Origin: Spirosoma radiotolerans
Lineage (GTDB): Bacteria > Bacteroidota > Bacteroidia > Cytophagales > Spirosomataceae
Length of the DNA stretch: 64,000 nucleotides
NCBI RefSeq assembly: GCF_000974425.1
Contig: NZ_CP010429.1
Coordinates: forward strand, 5,906,501 to 5,970,500
Direction of reading: 5' to 3'
Shown here piece by piece: positions 52,701-63,136 of the stretch. Both the position numbers and the translations under genes were made by a program. The notes beneath the pieces were generated by a model that saw only the letters and a program-made list of their open reading frames with translations, was not told where the DNA came from and made no database searches. Position 1 is the first letter of the stretch. Each line of letters begins with the position of its first letter.

Positions 52701-54072
52701 CCTCGATCAGTTTTGGCTGGAATGCCTGGATACCCAGCCGGTGAAGCGTTGGAGCCCGGTTCAGCAGAACAGGGTGGCCCTTCAACACGTTTTCCAGAAT
52801 GTCCCAGATAACAGGATCCTTCCTGTCAACGATTTTCTTGGCTGATTTCACCGTTTTCACGATACCCCGCTCAATCAGTTTGCGAATAACAAACGGCTTA
52901 AACAATTCAGCGGCCATGTCTTTCGGCAAGCCACATTCGTGGAGCTTCAATTCAGGACCAACCACGATAACCGAACGACCCGAGTAATCGACACGCTTAC
53001 CAAGCAGGTTCTGCCGGAAACGGCCCTGCTTACCTTTCAGCATGTCGGACAGTGACTTCAGCGCCCGGTTACCTTCCGAACGAACGGCGTTCACCTTACG
53101 TGAGTTGTCGAACAGCGAATCGACAGCTTCCTGTAACATCCGCTTTTCGTTGCGGAGAATTACTTCGGGAGCCTTGATTTCGATAAGCCGCTTTAATCGG
53201 TTGTTCCGAATGATAACCCGGCGATACAGGTCATTCAAATCAGACGTAGCAAAACGACCGCCGTCCAGTGGGACGAGTGGGCGCAATTCAGGTGGAATAA
53301 CCGGTACCATTTTGATTACCATCCATTCAGGACGGTTTTCAATACGGCCGTTAGCTTCCCGGAATGCCTCAACGACTTTAAGCCGTTTCAGGGCTTCCGC
53401 TTTCCGTTGTTGCGACGTATCTGTAGCTGCCGCGTGACGCAGTGAGTACGACAGTTCGTCTAACTCCACCCGCGACAACAGCATCTCCAACGCTTCAGCC
53501 CCCATCTTGGCGATGAATTTATTAGGGTCTTTATCGTCCAGATGCTGGTTGTTACCCGGCAGTTTGTCAATAATATCCAGATACTCGTCTTCGGTCAGAA
53601 AGTCAAGCTGGTTGATACCATCTTCAGCTTTTACGCCAGGCTGCACCACCACATAACGTTCGTAGTAGATAACCTGATCGAGTTTTTTGGTCGAAAGGCC
53701 CAGCAGATAGCCAATTTTGTTAGGCAAGCTGCGGAAATACCAGATGTGCGCAACAGGCACCACCAGTTCAATGTGGCCCATTCGCTCCCGGCGTACCTTC
53801 TTCTCAGTTACTTCAACACCACAACGGTCACAGATAATGCCTTTATAGCGAATCCGCTTGTACTTACCGCAGTGACATTCCCAGTCCTTCACGGGTCCGA
53901 AAATGCGCTCGCAGAACAAGCCGCCCATTTCGGGTTTGTAGGTCCGGTAGTTGATCGTCTCCGGCTGTGTTACCTCGCCGTAGGAACTCTCCAAAATAGA
54001 CTCCGGCGATGCCAGACTGATCGTCACACTGGCAAAGTCGCTATTGAGCTTTTTGTTCTTTTTGAACGACAT
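49723..54072 (-). CDS. rpoC: DNA-directed RNA polymerase beta' subunit
   Basis: The protein has 1449 residues from the ATG at 54072; the frame is open to 54153 but that part lies in the intergenic hairpin. Features in order: N-terminal zinc ribbon (CHCGKYKR and CDRCG), the catalytic [12 protein letters not shown] with three Mg-binding Asp, the second zinc cluster ([17 protein letters not shown]), the trigger-loop region ([20 protein letters not shown]), and a C-terminal Lys-rich tail. It is the last gene of the rplKAJL-rpoBC cluster. Confidence 0.99.
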   Translation of the reverse strand: [1449 protein letters not shown]

Positions 54073-54094
54073 TGGTTGGAGATTAATAGTGAGG

Positions 54095-54179
54095 TTTACG
54101 GCTTTCGGTTTACAGTTTTCGGTTGCGCAAAGCGGTCTGCTTCGACTAACCAAAAACTGTAAACCGAAACCTGTAAACT
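54095..54179. repeat. Large inverted repeat between rpoB and rpoC
   Basis: CGGTTTACAGTTTTCGGTT (54106-54124) pairs with its near complement at 54148-54166, and outer GTTTAC/GTAAAC ends extend the stem. It lies in the transcript between the rpoB stop and the rpoC start. It could be a processing or pausing hairpin, or a small inserted element. Confidence 0.7.
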
Positions 54180-54186
54180 ATTTTTT

Positions 54187-57100
54187 TTACTCTAATGTAA
54201 TTTCAAGGGCCAGACCACGCAACTCGTGAACGAGTACGTTGAACGACTCAGGAATGTTCGGCTTCGGCAGGTTTTCACCTTTCACGATTGCCTCGTATGC
54301 CTTTGCGCGACCAACTACGTCATCGGATTTTACGGTCAGGATTTCCTGCAGGATATGCGATGCACCGAAAGCTTCCAGTGCCCACACTTCCATTTCACCG
54401 AAACGCTGACCACCAAACTGCGCTTTACCACCCAGCGGCTGCTGTGTAATGAGTGAGTAAGGTCCGATTGAACGGGCGTGCATCTTGTCGTCCACTAAGT
54501 GGCCTAGTTTGAGCATGTAGATGATACCGACCGTTACCTTTTGGTCAAAGCGCTCACCCGTCAAGCCGTTATACAGATACGTACGGCCAAACGATGGCAA
54601 GCCTGCTTCGTCCAGCTCGTCAGCAACCTGCTGTTCCGTAGCGCCGTCGAAAATTGGCGTTGCATACTTCCGATCCAGTTTCTGACCAGCCCAGGCCAAT
54701 ACCGTTTCATAGATCTGGCCGATGTTCATACGAGATGGTACACCAAGCGGATTCAGAACGATGTCGACTTTAGTTCCATCTTCCAGGAAGGGCATATCTT
54801 CATCACGCACAATCCGGGCAACGACCCCTTTGTTACCGTGACGACCAGCCATCTTATCCCCTACTTTCAGCTTACGCTTCTTGGCGATGTAGACTTTCGC
54901 TAACTTCACGATACCAGCCGGTAGCTCGTCACCAACCTCAAGCGTAAACCGCTCGCGCTTAAACCGGCCAGTGATTTCACTGCGACGGTTGTTGTAGCTC
55001 TTGATGAGCGTAACAAGCATCTGGTTCAGTTTATCATCTTCCGTCCAGCCTTCGAGGTTCATATCGGCCAGCAGATTGGCTTCTTCAGGTACGGCATAGC
55101 TGCTCTCATCGCGGTAGGCATTGCGATCCGGGAAGAGGTTCTCCGTAATATTTTTCCGGCTGAACTTCACGCCTTTGCTCACAATCTCATCGCCAAATTT
55201 GTGTTTGGCACCCGCGCTGGTTTTGCCATCCAGCAACAGCACTAATTTCTCGATCATACGAGCCCTGAAGTCATTCAACTCACGGCCGTATTTCTTCATC
55301 AGTGCTTTTACTTCGTCTTTATGCTTGCCACGATCTTCTTTCGCCGGACGAGCAAATAACTTCGTATCAATGACAACGCCTTTTAAGGATGGTGGTGCTT
55401 TTTTGGAAGCATCCTTCACGTCACCGGCCTTATCACCAAAAATAGCCCGAAGGAGTTTTTCTTCTGGTGTTGGGTCGCTTTCGCCTTTTGGTGTAATCTT
55501 ACCAATCAGGATATCGCCCTCTTTCACCTCGGTACCCACTCGAACGATACCGTTCTCATCGAGGTTACGAACCGTTTCTTCGCTTACGTTCGGAATTTCA
55601 GAGGTTAATTCCTCTTCGCCCCGCTTGGTATCACGAACTTCCAACTCGAACTCTTCAATGTGAATCGACGTGAAAATATCTTCGCGGACAACACGCTCCG
55701 AAATCACGATAGCATCCTCAAAGTTATATCCCTGCCAAGGCATGAACGCAACTTTCATATTCCGGCCCAGCGCCAGTTCACCAGCCTGCGTGGCATAGCC
55801 TTCGCAAAGCACATCGCCTTTCTTCACCTTCTGTCCTTTCAGAACAGTTGGCCGAATGTTGATGCAGGTATCCTGGTTAGTACGACGGAACTTGATGAGG
55901 TTGTACGTTTTGCGATCTTCATCGAACGTAACAGCCAGTTGATCTTCATCAAGGTTGTACCGAACAACAATTTTAGTCGCGTCAACAAATTCAATGACAC
56001 CATCGGCTTCAGCAATAACCAGCGTCCGAGAGTCAACAGCTACCCGACCTTCCAGACCCGTACCCACAATAGGCGCTTCGGGACGAAGGAGCGGCACAGC
56101 CTGACGCTGCATGTTCGAGCCCATCAGGGCGCGGTTAGCATCGTCGTGTTCAAGGAATGGAATCATGGAAGCCGCCACCGATACGATCTGGTTCGGCGCA
56201 ATATCCATGAAGGTTACGTTCTGCGGCTCGGCAATTGGGAAGTCACCTTCAAAGCGGGCTTTCAGGCGATCAACCATGAAGTTACCTTTCTTGTCGATGT
56301 CTGCATTCGCCTGAGCGATGTAGTGCGTATCTTCTTCTTCAGCCGTCAAGTACATCACCGGCTTTTCCATCGATACCTTTCCGTTTTCGATAATCCGGTA
56401 TGGCGTTTCGATGAAGCCCATGCTATTGATTTTAGCATAGACACAAAGTGATGAAATCAATCCGATGTTTGGACCTTCCGGGGTCTCGATGGTACACAGA
56501 CGACCGTAGTGCGTGTAGTGTACGTCACGAACCTCAAAACCGGCCCGTTCACGAGATAGACCGCCCGGTCCCAGTGCTGACATCCGACGCTTGTGCGTTA
56601 CTTCGGCCAGTGGGTTGGTTTGATCCATGAACTGCGACAGCTGGTTGGTTCCGAAGAACGAGTTAATCACTGACGACAGCGTCCGGGCATTAATCAGGTC
56701 AACCGGTTTGAAGTCCTCATTATCCCGCACGTTCATCCGTTCTTTAATCGTCCGGGCCATACGCGCCAGACCAACGCCAAACTGTGCATATAACTGCTCA
56801 CCTACTGTCCGAACACGTCGGTTGCTCAGGTGGTCAATGTCATCAACAACGGCTTTCGAGTTAATCAGACCAATCAGGTACTTCACAATCGACACAATGT
56901 CTTCGGTGGTCAGTACTTTCATGTCCGACGAAATGTCAAGACCGAGCTTTTTATTAATCCGGTAGCGGCCTACATCACCAAGGTCATACCGCTTGTCCGA
57001 GAAGAACAAGCTCTGAATGATCTCACGAGCGGTTTGCTCGTCAGGTGCGTCCGCGTTCCGGAGCTGCCGGTAGATTTGCTCGACGGCCTCTTTTTCAGAG

Positions 57101-58056
57101 TTCGAGCTATCTTTTTGCAGCGTGTTATAAATAATGTTGTAATCGGCCATGTTCATGTCTTCCTTGTGCAGGATGACTGATTTCTGACCCGACTCCGTAA
57201 TTACATCAATGTCATCTGCCGAGATGGCCGAGTCACGCTCCAGGAGCACCTCGTTCCGGCTGATTGACACCACTTCGCCCGTATCCTCATCCACGAAATC
57301 TTCCGTCCACGTGCGCAATACCCGGGCTGCCAGCCGACGACCAATCGCCTTCTTCAGGTTGGCTGGCGTAGCTGGTACTTCTTCTGATAAACCGAACAGG
57401 TCCAGAATATCTTTATCTGAACCAAAGCCAATGGCGCGTAACAGCGTCGTAACCGGAAATTTCTTTTTCCGGTCAATGTACGCGTACATGACATTGTTTA
57501 CATCGGTCGAGAATTCGATCCAGGAACCTTTGAACGGAATAATCCGGGCTGAATAAAGTTTGGTACCATTTGTGTGCTTACTCATCGAGAAGAACACACC
57601 TGGTGAACGGTGTAATTGAGAAACAATCACCCGCTCAGCTCCGTTTATGACAAACGAGCCTTTCTCGGTCATGTACGGAATGTTCCCTAAGAAAACTTCC
57701 TGCTCGATCGTTTCAAAATCCTCGTTGTCGGGATCGTTGTTGGTCAGGCGCAGTTTGGCTTTCAAAGGCACCGAATACGTCAAGCCCCGGTCAATAGACT
57801 CGTCTACCGAGTATTTTGGCGGGTCAACCAAGTAGTCGATGAACTCCAGCTTGAAATTCTCACGGGAGTCGGAAATGGGGAAATTTTCCTGAAAAACTTT
57901 GAACAACCCTTCTTCCGACCGTTGGTTGGAGGGCGTATCAAGCTGGAAAAAATCTTTGAAGGATTTTACTTGAATATCCAAAAAGTCTGGATACCCAATC
58001 ACTGGCTGAATCGTCGCAAAATTTTTGCGCGTACTGATTTTCGCGTTTGTCGCCAA
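54187..58056 (-). CDS. rpoB: DNA-directed RNA polymerase beta subunit
   Basis: The protein has about 1289 residues. The frame has no ATG at its start; TTG codons at 58092 and 58056 are the candidates, and 58056 gives ATNAKISTRKNFATIQPVIG, close to the usual N-terminus. The rifampicin pocket is of the sensitive type (FFGTNQLSQFMDQTNPLAEV, then THKRRMSALGPGGLSRER). GDKMAGRHGNKGVV and EMEVWALEAFGA mark the C-terminal half. A 214-bp space to rplL may hold regulatory sequence. Confidence 0.98.
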   Translation of the reverse strand: MATNAKISTRKNFATIQPVIGYPDFLDIQVKSFKDFFQLDTPSNQRSEEGLFKVFQENFPISDSRENFKLEFIDYLVDPPKYSVDESIDRGLTYSVPLKAKLRLTNNDPDNEDFETIEQEVFLGNIPYMTEKGSFVINGAERVIVSQLHRSPGVFFSMSKHTNGTKLYSARIIPFKGSWIEFSTDVNNVMYAYIDRKKKFPVTTLLRAIGFGSDKDILDLFGLSEEVPATPANLKKAIGRRLAARVLRTWTEDFVDEDTGEVVSISRNEVLLERDSAISADDIDVITESGQKSVILHKEDMNMADYNIIYNTLQKDSSNSEKEAVEQIYRQLRNADAPDEQTAREIIQSLFFSDKRYDLGDVGRYRINKKLGLDISSDMKVLTTEDIVSIVKYLIGLINSKAVVDDIDHLSNRRVRTVGEQLYAQFGVGLARMARTIKERMNVRDNEDFKPVDLINARTLSSVINSFFGTNQLSQFMDQTNPLAEVTHKRRMSALGPGGLSRERAGFEVRDVHYTHYGRLCTIETPEGPNIGLISSLCVYAKINSMGFIETPYRIIENGKVSMEKPVMYLTAEEEDTHYIAQANADIDKKGNFMVDRLKARFEGDFPIAEPQNVTFMDIAPNQIVSVAASMIPFLEHDDANRALMGSNMQRQAVPLLRPEAPIVGTGLEGRVAVDSRTLVIAEADGVIEFVDATKIVVRYNLDEDQLAVTFDEDRKTYNLIKFRRTNQDTCINIRPTVLKGQKVKKGDVLCEGYATQAGELALGRNMKVAFMPWQGYNFEDAIVISERVVREDIFTSIHIEEFELEVRDTKRGEEELTSEIPNVSEETVRNLDENGIVRVGTEVKEGDILIGKITPKGESDPTPEEKLLRAIFGDKAGDVKDASKKAPPSLKGVVIDTKLFARPAKEDRGKHKDEVKALMKKYGRELNDFRARMIEKLVLLLDGKTSAGAKHKFGDEIVSKGVKFSRKNITENLFPDRNAYRDESSYAVPEEANLLADMNLEGWTEDDKLNQMLVTLIKSYNNRRSEITGRFKRERFTLEVGDELPAGIVKLAKVYIAKKRKLKVGDKMAGRHGNKGVVARIVRDEDMPFLEDGTKVDIVLNPLGVPSRMNIGQIYETVLAWAGQKLDRKYATPIFDGATEQQVADELDEAGLPSFGRTYLYNGLTGERFDQKVTVGIIYMLKLGHLVDDKMHARSIGPYSLITQQPLGGKAQFGGQRFGEMEVWALEAFGASHILQEILTVKSDDVVGRAKAYEAIVKGENLPKPNIPESFNVLVHELRGLALEITLE

Positions 58057-58248
58057 GATTGTGCTTCGTTTAGTTGCGTAACCGATTCTCAATGAGTGCG
58101 TTGCGAAGATTTGCTACGGCACTCGAACTAAGCGGCTATTCAGGCTCCGGGTGTCACCCGACCCAAGGAGCGTAAATAGACAACATAAGGCAATATAAAT
58201 TAGTTTGTCTTTTGCAATAGCTTAGACAAAAAGTCTCCAAACAGGAAA

Positions 58249-58265
58249 AGACCAGACGTTGGTCT
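58249..58265 (-). terminator. Weak stem-loop after rplL
   Basis: AGACCA-gacgt-TGGTCT lies about 40 bp past the rplL stop, before rpoB. It may act as an attenuator setting the ribosomal protein to polymerase ratio; there is no T-tract. Confidence 0.4.
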
Positions 58266-58306
58266 GGCCTCCCCTGCCTGGAGCGATATGCGAAAGAGCT
58301 ATCTGC

Positions 58307-58690
58307 TTACTTAACTTCTACTTCAGCACCAGCTTCTTCAAGTTGCTTACGCAGGGCTTCAGCTTCATCTTTGCTTACGCCTTCTTTTACTGGCTTCGGT
58401 GCTGTGTCAACCAATTCTTTGGCTTCTTTCAGACCCAGACCCGTCAGGTCTTTAACCAGTTTCACGACAGCCAGCTTAGCAGCACCAGCTGACTTCAGAA
58501 CAACGTCGAACGAAGTTTTCTCAGCAACAGCTGGAGCAGCATCAGCACCACCGCCACCACCGGCTACCATTACGGGAGCAGCAGCTGCTGGTTCGATACC
58601 ATACTCATCCTTCAGGATCGTAGCTAACTCGTTAACTTCTTTAACTGTCAGGCTTACAAGCTGCTCCGCGAACGCTTTCAAATCTGCCAT
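58307..58690 (-). CDS. rplL: 50S ribosomal protein L7/L12
   Basis: The protein has 127 residues from the ATG at 58690. It has the N-terminal dimer helix (MADLKAFAEQLVSLTVKEVN), an Ala/Gly-rich hinge, and the C-terminal factor-binding domain (KTSFDVVLKSAGAAKLAVVK; LVKDLTGLGLKEAKELVDTA). It forms the ribosomal stalk with L10 and recruits GTPase factors. Confidence 0.98.
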   Translation of the reverse strand: MADLKAFAEQLVSLTVKEVNELATILKDEYGIEPAAAAPVMVAGGGGGADAAPAVAEKTSFDVVLKSAGAAKLAVVKLVKDLTGLGLKEAKELVDTAPKPVKEGVSKDEAEALRKQLEEAGAEVEVK

Positions 58691-58734
58691 TGTAGTATTT
58701 TTTTTATTTGATTGTGATACGATATGTAAGTAAC

Positions 58735-58788
58735 GCGGACATCTTGTCCGCATTTAATTTGTCGGATAGTGCGGACCGGAAGTCCGCA
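58735..58788. repeat. Two GCGGAC-N5-GTCCGC hairpins between rplJ and rplL
   Basis: GCGGAC-atctt-GTCCGC (58735-58751) and TGCGGAC-cggaa-GTCCGCA (58770-58788) lie in a 104-bp intergenic space. The nearly identical stems suggest duplication; they may affect the L10:L12 expression ratio or be a dispersed repeat. Confidence 0.7.
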
Positions 58789-58794
58789 TTACAG

Positions 58795-59328
58795 CTAAGC
58801 TGCTTCCTCGCGCTCCGACAGCGTTTTGAGGATACCGGCCAGTTTGTTTCCACCACCTTGCAACGCCGAAATGACGTTTTTGGCAGGTGACTGCAATAGA
58901 CCGATGATTTCGCCAATCAGCTCTTCCTTGCTCTTCAGGGCGATGAGCGTCTCGAGTTGTTCAGCACCAATAAATAAGCTGTAATCGATCGATGCAGCTT
59001 TCAGTTGCAGCTTGTCGTTCGTTTTACGAAACTCTTTGATAAGCTTAGCCGGTGCTTTGCCATTTTCAGCGTGAAACATCACCGCTGACTGACCATGCAA
59101 TACCGTATCGTTGAACGGAGTATAATCCGTATCGAGGGCTTCGAGTGCTTTTTTGATGAATGTATTTTTCACCACTTTATACTCAATGCCCCGCTCAAAA
59201 CACATCCGACGGAGGTTGTTTGTTTCAGCAACCGTCATGCCATTGGCTTCCGTGATGTAGAAGAAGGGAATCGACTGAAACTTTCCAGTTAATTCCTCAA
59301 TAATTGCTCCTTTGTCCTCGCGCTTCAT
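58795..59328 (-). CDS. rplJ: 50S ribosomal protein L10
   Basis: The protein has 177 residues, starting MKREDKGAIIEELTGKFQSI. The N-terminal rRNA-binding domain has the L10 order (YKVVKNTFIKKALEAL), and the C-terminal helix for L12 dimers ends TLSEREEAA. It starts 3 bp after the rplA stop, so the two are translationally linked. Confidence 0.97.
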   Translation of the reverse strand: MKREDKGAIIEELTGKFQSIPFFYITEANGMTVAETNNLRRMCFERGIEYKVVKNTFIKKALEALDTDYTPFNDTVLHGQSAVMFHAENGKAPAKLIKEFRKTNDKLQLKAASIDYSLFIGAEQLETLIALKSKEELIGEIIGLLQSPAKNVISALQGGGNKLAGILKTLSEREEAA

Positions 59329-59331
59329 GGC

Positions 59332-60030
59332 TTAAATTCCGGCTACTGTGCCTTTATCAATCGTTACTCCCGGACTCATTGTGCTCGACAGGTTGATTGT
59401 TTTCACATACGTTCCTTTGGCCGACGAAGGCTTTAGGCGCATTAGTGTTGCAATAATTTCCTGCGCGTTTTCGGCCAGTTTTTCTGGCGTAAACGATACT
59501 TTACCAATACTGGTGTGAATGATACCGGTTTTATCAACTTTGAAGTCGATTTTACCAGCTTTCACCTCGCGAACAGCTTTGGCTACGTCGGGCGTTACCG
59601 TACCCGATTTTGGGTTTGGCATCAAGCCACGTGGGCCAAGTACTTTACCCAGACGACCAACTTTAGCCATAACGCTTGGCATCGTGATGATTACATCGAT
59701 GTCCGTCCAGCCTTGTTCGATTTTCTGAATGTACTCGTCCAGACCAACGTAGTCTGCACCAGCCTCTTTCGCTTCGTTCTCCTTGTCCGGGGTGCAAAGC
59801 ACCAGTACGCGAACCGTTTTCCCTGTACCATGTGGCAGTGTGGCAACGCCACGAACCATCTGGTCAGCTTTACGCGGGTCAACGCCCAACCGAACGTCAA
59901 TATCCACAGAAGCATCAAATTTTGTATACGAGATGTCCTTCAGAATCTCAGCCGCCTGGTGGAGGGAGTATTCTTTGGCAGCATCGTATTTCGATTGAGC
60001 TTCCTTTTGTTTTTTCGTTAACTTAGCCAT
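59332..60030 (-). CDS. rplA: 50S ribosomal protein L1
   Basis: The protein has 232 residues. It has the L1 two-domain pattern: ASVDIDVRLGVDPRKADQMV, RGVATLPHGTGKTVRVLVL, the motif MPNPKSGTV, and the C-terminal strand KTINLSSTMSPGV. It binds 23S rRNA at the L1 stalk and in many bacteria represses its own operon. Confidence 0.98.
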   Translation of the reverse strand: MAKLTKKQKEAQSKYDAAKEYSLHQAAEILKDISYTKFDASVDIDVRLGVDPRKADQMVRGVATLPHGTGKTVRVLVLCTPDKENEAKEAGADYVGLDEYIQKIEQGWTDIDVIITMPSVMAKVGRLGKVLGPRGLMPNPKSGTVTPDVAKAVREVKAGKIDFKVDKTGIIHTSIGKVSFTPEKLAENAQEIIATLMRLKPSSAKGTYVKTINLSSTMSPGVTIDKGTVAGI

Positions 60031-60055
60031 GTCTGTGTTTGCTTCGGCAAGTCTT

Positions 60056-60499
60056 TTAGTTCTCGAAGGGCGCTGTGCCCGTCACCGTGATTCCCATGCT
60101 GCGGGCCGTACCGGCCACCTGCTTCATTGCTGACTCTACCGTAAAGGCGTTCAAATCGGGCATCTTCGTTTCCGCGATCGTCCGAATTTGCTCCCAGGAA
60201 ACAGAGCCCACTTTGTTGCGGTTTGGTTGAGCAGAGCCGCCTTTCAGCTTAGCTGCTTCCAACAGCAGAATCGGTGCGGGCGGAGTTTTGATGACGAAAT
60301 CAAAGGATTTATCCTTATAATACGTAATCAGAACCGGAAGCACCGTACCCATTTTATCCTGCGTCCGGCCGTTAAATTGCTTGCAGAATTCCATGATATT
60401 TAAACCCTTGGAACCCAGAGCCGGACCGATCGGAGGAGAGGGGTTGGCTTGCCCGCCTTTGACTTGCAGCTTTACGTAGCCACCTACTTCTTTTGCCAT
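60056..60499 (-). CDS. rplK: 50S ribosomal protein L11
   Basis: The protein has 147 residues. It begins MAKEVGGYVKLQVKGGQANP and has SPPIGPALGSKGLNIMEFCK with the thiostrepton-site prolines, and a C-terminal rRNA-binding domain (SMGITVTGTAP). It starts the rplKAJL group. Confidence 0.98.
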   Translation of the reverse strand: MAKEVGGYVKLQVKGGQANPSPPIGPALGSKGLNIMEFCKQFNGRTQDKMGTVLPVLITYYKDKSFDFVIKTPPAPILLLEAAKLKGGSAQPNRNKVGSVSWEQIRTIAETKMPDLNAFTVESAMKQVAGTARSMGITVTGTAPFEN

Positions 60500-60647
60500 T
60501 GTGATAATTGAGTTACGATTTACACCTTACGTCTTCTGGGAGTTAGTCACATAACTGATCCAGGCTCCTTCACTGCAAACCAACTTGTTCTGACCGTTTA
60601 TCCTCTGAGGGAAGCATAGGACGTCCGGTCACGGAGTCTGATTTTAA

Positions 60648-61214
60648 TCAGATTTCCTTTTCTACTTGCGCGTAACTGAGTTCTACCGGTGTATTCCGGC
60701 CAAATATTTTTACAACGACGTTCACCTTCTTCCGGTCGTCAAATACTTCTTCTACTGTACCGATGAAACCCCCAAAAGGCCCATCAACTACTTTTACAGA
60801 TTCGCCTTTGATATAGGCAACGGTTGGCACAGCAACTTCCTGCGCTTCTTCATGTACTTTACCCAGGATGCGATTTACTTCAGCCTGACGAAGTGGAACC
60901 GGTACTTTTGAAGTAGTTCCTACTTGTGCATTGCCTAGAAAACCCAGGACACCAGGCATGTTCAGAATCATATCGAGCGCCCGGTTATTACCCAGATCAG
61001 CCGAAATTAAAATGTAGCCAGGGAAAAATGACTTTTCCCGAACGCGCTTTTTACCATTACGCATTTCGTACACTTTTTCCGCGGGGATCAGTACCTGCGG
61101 AATCACTTCGTCCAACTTTTGGCGGATAATCTCGTTATCAAGGTAAGATTTGATTTTCTTCTCTTGCCCCGACACGGCCCGTATGACGTACCATTGTATG
61201 CCGTTTACGCTCAT
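60648..61214 (-). CDS. nusG: Transcription termination/antitermination protein NusG
   Basis: The protein has 188 residues. The NGN domain (WYVIRAVSGQEKKIKSYLDN; FFPGYILISAD) binds RNA polymerase, and the C-terminal KOW domain is GESVKVVDGPFGGFIGTVEE. Length is normal. It lies between secE and rplK in the usual order. Confidence 0.97.
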   Translation of the reverse strand: MSVNGIQWYVIRAVSGQEKKIKSYLDNEIIRQKLDEVIPQVLIPAEKVYEMRNGKKRVREKSFFPGYILISADLGNNRALDMILNMPGVLGFLGNAQVGTTSKVPVPLRQAEVNRILGKVHEEAQEVAVPTVAYIKGESVKVVDGPFGGFIGTVEEVFDDRKKVNVVVKIFGRNTPVELSYAQVEKEI

Positions 61215-61316
61215 GTTATGATTTAGAACCGCGTGGGCGGCCTCGTTACGATGTACGAACGGTAGTTTGTCGAAGCGATGAAAGCATATCGCACAAACAT
61301 CCTTCCGTCAATCAGT

Positions 61317-61508
61317 TTAGAATGACTGATAAAATGCGTTCAGTCCGTTCTCAAATACTAAATCGATTAGACCGACTAATAGCGCAAAAATCAGCGATGC
61401 TACCAGTACCAGCGTTGAACTGGATTGCAGATCGCTGAATTTGGGCCAAGTCACGTTGTGCTGAACTTCCTCCCAGGAGGCTTTCAGAAACGAGATAAAC
61501 TTGTCCAT
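61317..61508 (-). CDS. secE: Preprotein translocase subunit SecE
   Basis: The protein has 63 residues from the ATG at 61508; longer frames run into tRNA-Trp. The cytoplasmic amphipathic part (FLKASWEEVQHNVTWPKFSD) and one membrane helix (STLVLVASLIFALLVGLIDL) are typical of the single-helix SecE. It is the structural partner of SecY in the export channel. Confidence 0.95.
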   Translation of the reverse strand: MDKFISFLKASWEEVQHNVTWPKFSDLQSSSTLVLVASLIFALLVGLIDLVFENGLNAFYQSF

Positions 61509-61526
61509 GGTAAAGTAAGGGATTTG

Positions 61527-61597
61527 CACGGGTGGAGAGATTCGAACTCCCATCAACGGTTTTGGAGACCGCTATTCTACCCTTGAACTACACCCGT
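61527..61597 (-). tRNA. tRNA-Trp (CCA)
   Basis: On the minus strand ACGGGTG/CACCCGT form the acceptor stem, with a GGTCTCCAAAACC anticodon arm and a TTCGAAT T-loop. The anticodon CCA reads UGG. It sits between tuf and secE. Confidence 0.95.
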
Positions 61598-61719
61598 TTA
61601 TAATTTTTGCGTAACTATCCGAATCAGCGTGCTCCGAAACGGACTGCAAAAGTACGAACTATTATCAAAAAAACAAGTGCATCTCCGTTAAGAAATGCAC
61701 TTGTTCTCAGATATTTACC

Positions 61720-62907
<1,188 letters not shown>

Positions 62908-63064
62908 GTTTTTAAAACGCTATTGTGAACTGTTTTTTTTTATTGAATGAACTCGCTGAAAATAAATTAAACCCAGCGAAATCATCCTCATTTGAGGAAT
63001 GACGCCGTTTAGGCTTAATACCGCACGGGCGGCCCCGTTAACAAAGATTTCAGAAGAAATCTCG

Positions 63065-63136
<72 letters not shown>

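Noticed and set aside
55121..56451. Plus-strand frames of 180 and 263 codons opposite rpoB
   Set aside because: Antisense shadows of rpoB codon bias.
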